NCBI RefSeq assembly: GCF_018131105.1
Contig: NZ_JAFCJI010000008.1
Coordinates: 1-64,000, forward strand
Direction: 5' to 3'
DNA from: Bradyrhizobium manausense
Lineage (GTDB): Bacteria > Pseudomonadota > Alphaproteobacteria > Rhizobiales > Xanthobacteraceae
DNA length: 64,000 bases
Shown: positions 58,536 to 64,000 of the stretch, piece after piece
How the letters are laid out: every line of letters starts with the position of its first letter
Numbering within the stretch: position 1 is the first letter of the stretch
Translations under genes and position numbers: made by a program
Notes under the pieces: generated by a model
What the model was told of the DNA's origin: nothing
Seen by the model: only the letters and a program-made list of their open reading frames with translations
The model's database searches: none

Positions 58536-59228
58536 ATGACTGCATTTCGCCGCACCGCGCCATGGCTGGCGCTTGCCCTGACGCTCGCCGCCTCCCCCGC
58601 GCTTGCCACCTCCGGTCCGGCGCCGGGGTTCGTCCTCACCGACAATGCCGATCTCGCCTTCACCTCGCCCGACGGCGCCACCAAGCTCGAGCAATACATG
58701 AAGGATGCCGGCGACTGGGACGTCAAATGGCAGGTCTGGGCGCGGCGCGGCGATCAGATGACCGAACTGAAGCCGGAGCAGGGCTATGGCGCCGGCTTCC
58801 GCTTCACCAGCGACTCGCAATGGCTGGTGCGGATGCAGAAGACCGGCTCGGGCGAGCAGGATCTGTTTCTTTACCATGTCGAGAACGGCGCCTTCGTCAA
58901 CGCCACAAGGAAGTCGCTCAGCGATCTTGCCTGGGCCTATTTTCACAGCCGGCCCGACACCGGGAATATGAAGCTCGACTACCACATCTCGGCCAATCTC
59001 ATGAAAGGCACCGAGGATGCTTATCGCTGGCTCAAGGTCGACTGGCCCAACAACCGCTACCTCTTGATCTCGCTGTCGGGCGAAATGGACAAGCATCCGA
59101 AGAACGTCGCCGTGAAGGGATTAGCGGACTGGAAATGCCGATACGATCTCAAGACCGGCAAATTCGACGTGCCGCCGATGTTCGCCAAGAGCAACGCGGA
59201 GGCGCTGAACTGGGAGATCAAGCGATGA
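58536..59228 (+). CDS. Exported protein of unknown function
   Basis: 230 residues. A signal peptide (APWLALALTLAASPALATS) precedes a compact soluble domain rich in Trp and Tyr (WDVKWQVWARRGDQMTELKP, SQWLVRMQKTGSGEQDLFLY, RYLLISLSGEMDKHP). There are no cysteine pairs, metal motifs or repeats. The single Cys in DWKCRYDLKTGKFDVPPMFA closes the domain. I do not recognise the family. It stands alone, divergent from the LysM gene and 128 nt before the GGDEF-EAL gene. Confidence 0.75.
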   Translation: MTAFRRTAPWLALALTLAASPALATSGPAPGFVLTDNADLAFTSPDGATKLEQYMKDAGDWDVKWQVWARRGDQMTELKPEQGYGAGFRFTSDSQWLVRMQKTGSGEQDLFLYHVENGAFVNATRKSLSDLAWAYFHSRPDTGNMKLDYHISANLMKGTEDAYRWLKVDWPNNRYLLISLSGEMDKHPKNVAVKGLADWKCRYDLKTGKFDVPPMFAKSNAEALNWEIKR

Positions 59229-59356
59229 GGCCGCGATGGTCACTTGTGCGACGGGAACCAACTCGCTGATTCCGCTTCGATTCATATTTCCCTAACCCTG
59301 ACTGGTAACCGGGTCTTTTCGGTTTTGCTGCACCTTGCATCCCACGGGAGGACTGG

Positions 59357-62020
59357 ATGGGTGCATCAATCCGATGGACTGCGCGACTGCGCGCGCTGCT
59401 TCGCCAGTGGCGGGGCGCGCCGCTGACGTGGCTGATCGTCGGCGGCTTCGTGCTGATGGCGGCGATGGCCATCGGCACCGGACTGACCGTCGACCGCTTC
59501 CGCCAGAACGCGATCGAGAGCGGTCGCGACAGCCTGGAGAGCTCCGTCCGTCTGCTCGCCCGCCATTTCGACCGCGAGTTCGAGGACTTTGCAGTGCTCC
59601 AGAAGAGCATCATCGCGGAGCTCGAAAGCCACGGCATCGATTCCCCCGACGTGTTTCGCAGCGAGATGGGCACCCTCGCCGTGCACGAGGTGCTGCGCAC
59701 CAAGGCCAGCGGCTGGTCCGATGTCGCCGGCGCCAATGTGTTCGATGCCAACGGCGTGCTGATCAACTCGTCGAAGCGCTGGCCCGTTGCCGACATCTCG
59801 GTGTCCGATCGCGGCTATTTCATTAGGCTCAAGAACGATCCGGCCTCGCAGGAAGAGGTCGAGGTCGTGCCCGGCCGGTTCGGCACTGGTCCGGCAATCG
59901 TGTTCGCCCGGCGCGTCTCCGGACCACGTGGCGAGTTCCTCGGCCTGGTGTCGCGGGCGATTACGCCGGAGCAACTCGAATCCTTCTTCGCCTCGACCGG
60001 CCTCGGCGAGGAATCCTCGATCGCGATGCACCACCAGAACGGCCAGTTGCTCGCGCGCGTTCCGCATGTCGACGACATGATCGGGCAGAACTATCGCACC
60101 GGCTCGCCGGAGCAGATGGCCGTGTTCGAGCGCACGTTCGTCACCACGCAACTTGCCAGCCCGATCGACGGCAAGGACCGCATCGTCGCCTCGCGCATGC
60201 TGACCGGCGAGCCGCTGGTCGTGGTCGCCACCAAATCGCTGGACGCAACGCTCGCGACCTGGCGCACCCAGACCAAATTCTTCGTCACCGTCGCCGTGCT
60301 GTCGATCGGCCTGCTCGTGCTCACGCTGTTCCTGATCTTCCGCCAGGTGACGCATCGCGTCTCGCTGGAGAAGCAGCGGCTCGACACCGCGATGAACACG
60401 ATGACGCAGGGCCTCCTGATGTTCGACCAGGACGAACGGCTCATCGTCTGCAATCGCCGCTACATCGACATGTACGGGCTCTCGACCGCGGTGGTGAAGC
60501 CCGGCGCCTATTTCCGCGACGTGATCCAGCATCGGGCCGACACCGGCTCGTTCGACGGCGACGTCGATTCCTATTGCGATGACATTCTGGACAGCGTCGG
60601 GCAGATCCAGAGCACCGTCGTCGAGACCTCCGACGGCCGCCTGATCGAGATCAAGAACCAGCCCGCCGCGGCCGGCGGCTGGCTCGCCACCCATAACGAC
60701 GTCACCGCGCGCATCCGCGCCGACGAGCGCATCGCCCATATGGCGCATTACGACGCGCTGACCGACCTGCCCAACCGCGTGCTGATGCGCGGCCATCTGG
60801 AACGCCGCGTCACGGAGCTTGCCCAGGGCAAGCCGTTTGCGATCCTCTATATCGACGTCGACGAGTTCAAGGGCGTCAACGATTCGCTCGGCCACGAGGT
60901 CGGCGACGAATTGCTGCGCCAGGTCGCAAGCCGCCTGCGCGCCTGCGTCAGCGGCAACGACCTGGTGGCGCGGCTCGGCGGCGACGAGTTCGCGATCGTC
61001 AAGGCCGGGACCTGCGACCAGGCCGAGCTGTCTGCGCTGGCCGAACGGATCCTGACATCGCTGCGCATGCCGGTCGATTGCAAGGGCCAGGAAATCACGA
61101 GCGATGCCAGCATCGGCATCGCGATCGCGCCCGACCACGGCGACAATCTCGAAGACCTGCTCAAGCGCGCCGATCTCGCGATGTACGCGGCGAAGTCGGA
61201 GGGCCGCGGCACCTTCCGCATCTTCGTGCCGGAATACGACGCCAAGGCGCGGCAGCGCCGCCAGCTCGAGCTCGATTTGCGGCAGGCGCTGGTGCGCGGC
61301 GAGTTCGAAGTGCATTACCAGCCGCTGGTCGATCTCTCCGCCAATATCGTCAACGGCTGCGAGGCGCTGCTCAGGTGGCGCCATCCGGAACGCGGCATGG
61401 TCTCGCCCGCGGACTTCATTCCGGTTGCCGAGGACACCGGCCTGATCGGCGAGATCGGCGAATGGGTGCTGAAGCAGGCCTGCACCGAAGCAGCTTCCTG
61501 GCCCGGCGACATCCACATCGCGGTCAACGTTTCACCGGTGCAGTTCCGGTCCAAGACGCTGGCATTGAAGGTAGCCTCTGCGCTCGCCGAATCGGGCCTC
61601 GCGCCGGGGCGGCTCGAGCTCGAGATCACCGAAACCGTGCTGATCCGCGACGACGAAGAGGCGCTGACGATCCTCCAGCAGCTGCGCGAGCTCGGCGTGC
61701 GCATCGCGCTCGACGATTTCGGCACCGGCTATTCATCGCTGAGCTATCTGCATCGCTTCCCGTTCGACAAGATCAAGATCGACCGCAGCTTCATCAGCGA
61801 CATCGGCCAATCCGAGGATTCCTCCCCGATCGTCCAGGCCGTGGTGCACATGGCCGCCGCCCGCCACATGGCGACGACCGCCGAAGGCGTCGAGACCGAA
61901 GCCCAGCGCGAAGTGCTGCGCCAGCTCGGATGCAGCCAGATGCAAGGCTGGCTGTTCAGCCCGGCGGTGCCGGCGGCAAAGCTGAAGCAATTGCTGTCGA
62001 GGCAGGCGGCCGCGGCTTAG
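59357..62020 (+). CDS. Cache-PAS-GGDEF-EAL cyclic-di-GMP enzyme
   Basis: 887 residues. Helix 1 (LTWLIVGGFVLMAAMAIGTG), a periplasmic Cache-type sensor (to about 300), and helix 2 (FFVTVAVLSIGLLVLTLFLI) come first. A PAS domain (MNTMTQGLLMFDQDERLIVC), a GGDEF domain with intact RLGGDEFAIV, and an EAL domain with intact EALLRWRHP, ITETVLI and DDFGTGYSSL follow. The position where the inhibitory RxxD site would be reads SGND, so product inhibition is probably absent. Both cyclase and phosphodiesterase activities look possible. ATG 59357 follows GGGAGG. No c-di-GMP partner gene is adjacent. Confidence 0.93.
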   Translation: MGASIRWTARLRALLRQWRGAPLTWLIVGGFVLMAAMAIGTGLTVDRFRQNAIESGRDSLESSVRLLARHFDREFEDFAVLQKSIIAELESHGIDSPDVFRSEMGTLAVHEVLRTKASGWSDVAGANVFDANGVLINSSKRWPVADISVSDRGYFIRLKNDPASQEEVEVVPGRFGTGPAIVFARRVSGPRGEFLGLVSRAITPEQLESFFASTGLGEESSIAMHHQNGQLLARVPHVDDMIGQNYRTGSPEQMAVFERTFVTTQLASPIDGKDRIVASRMLTGEPLVVVATKSLDATLATWRTQTKFFVTVAVLSIGLLVLTLFLIFRQVTHRVSLEKQRLDTAMNTMTQGLLMFDQDERLIVCNRRYIDMYGLSTAVVKPGAYFRDVIQHRADTGSFDGDVDSYCDDILDSVGQIQSTVVETSDGRLIEIKNQPAAAGGWLATHNDVTARIRADERIAHMAHYDALTDLPNRVLMRGHLERRVTELAQGKPFAILYIDVDEFKGVNDSLGHEVGDELLRQVASRLRACVSGNDLVARLGGDEFAIVKAGTCDQAELSALAERILTSLRMPVDCKGQEITSDASIGIAIAPDHGDNLEDLLKRADLAMYAAKSEGRGTFRIFVPEYDAKARQRRQLELDLRQALVRGEFEVHYQPLVDLSANIVNGCEALLRWRHPERGMVSPADFIPVAEDTGLIGEIGEWVLKQACTEAASWPGDIHIAVNVSPVQFRSKTLALKVASALAESGLAPGRLELEITETVLIRDDEEALTILQQLRELGVRIALDDFGTGYSSLSYLHRFPFDKIKIDRSFISDIGQSEDSSPIVQAVVHMAAARHMATTAEGVETEAQREVLRQLGCSQMQGWLFSPAVPAAKLKQLLSRQAAAA

Positions 62021-62413
62021 GCGTGTGCGCCCGCGGATCGCGGCGACGACGCTGCGCCCGTGTTCGACCGAGCCGCCCGGCGAGTTGAGGATGAGAACGA
62101 GCCGGCGCGGGTCCGTCTTGTAACGGATTGACGCTTGCCGAACGCCATTTTCGGTAACTCCCGACATGCAGATCGGCCGCAATCTAGGGGCGTCCCCCAT
62201 AAGATTAGCGCTAAGCCGCACCGGCAAATTCTCATGATCTGGAGCGATCATCCCGTCCGGGAAAATAGGATCGAACACTGCAGCTTGCGGTTATTGCTCC
62301 GCTGAGACGACCGGAACTCCCGGCGGCGGGCATCACCCGGCATTGCATCACGCACGTCGCAGACGCCTTGCGTCTGCGCGGGCGTATGCGTGCGAATGAT
62401 CCAACGAGGCGAC
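62021..62413. other. Intergenic region after the GGDEF-EAL gene
   Basis: About 390 bases. Apart from the ClpP-fold-like fragment at 62027-62158 I see no gene. ACGCCTTGCGT (around 62363-62373) is a short self-complementary motif. The promoter of the following gene should lie here, but no clear boxes stand out. Confidence 0.4.
62027..62158 (-). pseudogene. Fragment resembling a ClpP-fold (COG3904-like) periplasmic protein
   Basis: One minus frame reads SIRYKTDPRRLVLILNSP then GGSVEHGRSVVAAIRG, the strand-helix pattern of ClpP-fold proteins of the COG3904 type (LNSPGGS plus helix). The surrounding frame loses all similarity, there is no start or ribosome site, and it abuts the GGDEF-EAL stop. 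A decayed remnant is the simplest reading; chance similarity is not excluded. Confidence 0.35.
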
Positions 62414-62773
62414 ATGGCGATCGCGTATCTCCGGATGATCCCTCTCGTGGCGGTTGTCGCCCTGACCGGCATGCCCGCGGACGCCCGTGACGATGGCCGC
62501 TTCGCGAACTCGCCCCTCAAAGGCTGGTTCGAGAGCCTGCGCAGCAAGGGTGGCGGCCCCTGCTGCGCGGATGCCGACGGCACGGCGCTCGATGACGTCG
62601 ATTGGGAGACGCGCGGCGGGCATTACCGCGTGAGGATCCAGAGCGAATGGATCGACGTGCCCGATGACACCGTGATCACCGAGCCGAACCGCGTCGGCCG
62701 CACCATCGTCTGGCCTTATTATGTCGGCGGCCGCACCATGATCCGCTGCTTCATGCCGGGCAGCATGACGTGA
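62414..62773 (+). CDS. Small exported protein of unknown function
   Basis: About 119 residues. A signal peptide (AYLRMIPLVAVVALTGMPAD) precedes a compact domain with GGGPCCADADGTALDDVDWE, VDVPDDTV-type strands, and the C-terminal IVWPYYVGGRTMIRCFMPGS. Three cysteines (a CC pair and one near the end) suggest a disulfide. Similar short proteins with the GPCC and RCFMPG motifs are common in rhizobia, as I recall, but have no assigned function. ATG 62414 follows GAGG; GTG 62390 is an alternative start. Confidence 0.7.
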   Translation: MAIAYLRMIPLVAVVALTGMPADARDDGRFANSPLKGWFESLRSKGGGPCCADADGTALDDVDWETRGGHYRVRIQSEWIDVPDDTVITEPNRVGRTIVWPYYVGGRTMIRCFMPGSMT

Positions 62774-62790
62774 GCGTTCGAGAAAGATGA

Positions 62791-62976
62791 TCAGGGCTCA
62801 CCGGTATCGCCGACCAGGCCGCGAAGCTGCTCGATATCGATAATTGAGCCTTCGAACGTCGAGACGACCGGCTCCAGCGATGCATCGTCGTTCAAAAACT
62901 TCTCGACGGTGCTCAGCACATCCGAGGCGCTACGCGCGACGACCATCAACGATCCGACTTTCACGAGGAAGGGCAA
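62791..62976 (-). CDS. Small protein of unknown function (61 residues)
   Basis: A short acidic protein: MPFLVKVGSLMVVARSASDV then a helix LSTVEKFLNDD and a strand VVSTFEGSIIDIEQL. The start is TTG 62976, 6 nt after GGAG. It has a well-formed alternation of strand and helix and no signal peptide. I do not recognise it. It converges with the preceding small exported protein gene. Confidence 0.5.
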   Translation of the reverse strand: MPFLVKVGSLMVVARSASDVLSTVEKFLNDDASLEPVVSTFEGSIIDIEQLRGLVGDTGEP

Positions 62977-63251
62977 GTGCTACTCCGGCGTCTTGAAGCC
63001 TGGCGAGCACAGACATTCGCTGACGTGCGAACTGGTTTTCAGGGGTCTGCACTGTCTCAGCAATCGTCGCTTCTGCATTCGGAGTTTCCCAGACTCCTGC
63101 CCGCGTCAACTATAGCCAGCGTCAAACCTCAATCAACCCATTGTTTTTAAAAGAGTATCTTACTCATAAGCCCGTTTTCAGGCCTCTTGGGGAACTTTAG
63201 CCGAATGAGTAAGTTGAGTAATCTACTCACCCGCTATGGCGAGAAAGGGCT
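62977..63251. other. Intergenic region, AT-richer than its surroundings
   Basis: About 275 bases. The stretch 63115-63230 is much richer in A+T than the window (for example TTGTTTTTAAAAGAGTATC near 63141) and contains short TTACTCAT / ATGAGTAAG inverted copies (63162 and 63205). This probably holds the promoter or operator of the small RHH-like gene. Confidence 0.4.
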
Positions 63252-63497
63252 ATGCAGGATCTTCGCGGAGAACGTCTTCAAATCATGCTCACCCCGGACG
63301 AGCTTTCGCTCGTCGATGATTTCAGATTCAGGCGCCGCATGCCGACCCGGGCGGCGGCAATTCGGGAATTGCTGAGATTGGGATTAGCCACCACGCCCGT
63401 CCAGGCCGACGGAAGCCGCTCCAGCCATTACGGCCTGTTCGATCGCGGGCCGGATGGGCACAAGCCCCGTGGCGATGGCAATCAGGAGTCGGGCTAG
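63252..63497 (+). CDS. Small ribbon-helix-helix-like DNA-binding protein
   Basis: 81 residues. The first 50 residues follow the ribbon-helix-helix plan: strand LQIMLTPDE, helix LSLVDDFRFRRRM, then TRAAAIRELLRLGLA. The tail is polar and Gly-rich. It is the size of an antitoxin or small repressor, but no toxin gene follows closely. ATG 63252 is preceded by GAGAAAGGG. The A+T-rich upstream region with short inverted repeats fits autoregulation. Confidence 0.65.
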   Translation: MQDLRGERLQIMLTPDELSLVDDFRFRRRMPTRAAAIRELLRLGLATTPVQADGSRSSHYGLFDRGPDGHKPRGDGNQESG

Positions 63498-63608
63498 CCG
63501 AAACAGATATGGATGCTCGTTCAGCGTCCGCTCAGACTGGTGCCGATACATCAGTATCGATCTTTTTTCGCACCTTGTATTCGCGCGGCGTTCCCATATC
63601 TCACCGGC

Positions 63609-63869
63609 ATGATGAAGCTCACACGCGTTCAGGACCAGGCCATTCAGGCGCTCATGGCCGGCATCGTCGGTGCCGAGACATTCGATCATGCCTTCGCGGG
63701 CATCCGCTTCGATGAAATCGAGGGCACGATGCTCTATGCCTTCGCCAGGAACGAAGATGTCGCGTCCGACATCGAGGACAGCTACTCGCCTCTCATCGCC
63801 GCCGTCGCCTCGCGGGTGCTCAACAAGCAGGTCGACGTCGTCGTCGTGATGCCCAAGGTCTTGCAATAA
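63609..63869 (+). CDS. Small uncharacterised protein
   Basis: About 86 residues: MMKLTRVQDQAIQALMAGIV, then GAETFDHAFAGIRFDEIEGT and a helix with SPLIAAVASRVLNKQVDVVV. It is soluble, mixed alpha/beta and without a signal peptide. The ATG at 63609 is used because the upstream part of the frame (from 63513) is Arg/Pro-rich and not coding-like; no good ribosome site is visible. I do not recognise a family. Confidence 0.55.
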   Translation: MMKLTRVQDQAIQALMAGIVGAETFDHAFAGIRFDEIEGTMLYAFARNEDVASDIEDSYSPLIAAVASRVLNKQVDVVVVMPKVLQ

Positions 63870-64000
63870 CGTCCTGCAATAAGCTTCCGGATTAGCGTCT
63901 TGACGCAACCCACCGGCCTGCATGGGCCGGGCGTGACCTTGCGATCAAACCACGTTACCCTCTTGAGACAAGAACAAGAGGAAACGCCAATCGTGTACGA

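Noticed and set aside
59366..61516. 716-codon minus-strand frame opposite the GGDEF-EAL gene
   Set aside because: Antisense shadow of a gene with intact GGDEF and EAL motifs.
63252..63869. Toxin-antitoxin pair (RHH protein plus next gene)
   Set aside because: The gap between the genes is about 110 nt and the second protein does not resemble ParE/RelE or other toxins.

Overview
The window looks like chromosome of a Bradyrhizobium-type alphaproteobacterium (Hyphomicrobiales). The evidence is very high GC, many GTG/TTG starts with clear Shine-Dalgarno sites, CoxSLM of the form II type, a complete homogentisate pathway block, paralogous chemoreceptors, trehalose synthesis genes, and rhizobial-style extragenic palindromes around CGTCATG / CCGTCATTGCGAG. 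Species was inferred from protein character only; no search was run.

Layout. 1-10467 (minus): one uninterrupted, giant and partial gene for a secreted RTX protein carrying two complete animal-type haem peroxidase modules in tandem, plus Ig/cadherin-like repeats. It is followed by an XRE regulator (10959-11396) and a Tat-exported multicopper oxidase (11454-13730, minus). Both enzyme classes are known in bacterial Mn(II) oxidation, so this end of the window is the most unusual part. 14247-18493: a membrane-anchored coiled-coil protein built of ~82-residue repeats, then a compact operon of three exported proteins (TAXI-type solute-binding protein, TagO/VasI-like, DsrE-like). 19214-19303: tRNA-Ser(GGA).

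19966-23968 (minus): MFS transporter-otsB-otsA (trehalose). 24472-28697: two tandem paralogous methyl-accepting chemotaxis proteins sharing an upstream sequence element. 29037-32764: coxS-coxL-coxM molybdenum hydroxylase (form II), closed by a strong terminator, then an alpha-methylacyl-CoA racemase-like protein and an MHS transporter.

35485-43943: tyrosine/homogentisate catabolism. hpd is divergent from an AsnC-type regulator. The operon FAD monooxygenase-DUF2783-MBL fold protein-hmgA-fahA is divergent from a MarR regulator. Both divergent promoter regions contain visible operator-like repeats. An AHL-lactonase-like MBL protein follows.

45168-47490: a caspase-fold protein lacking both catalytic residues (pseudocaspase) with TPRs, plus an OmpA-family protein. 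47634-51712: an RND efflux pair. 51790-64000: a Crp/Fnr regulator, AsmA, a Spy/CpxP-like protein, a LysM protein, a GGDEF-EAL protein and several small uncharacterised proteins.

Many long open frames lie antisense to the real genes (notably opposite the RTX gene and AsmA). They are codon-register shadows of GC-rich genes and were left out.
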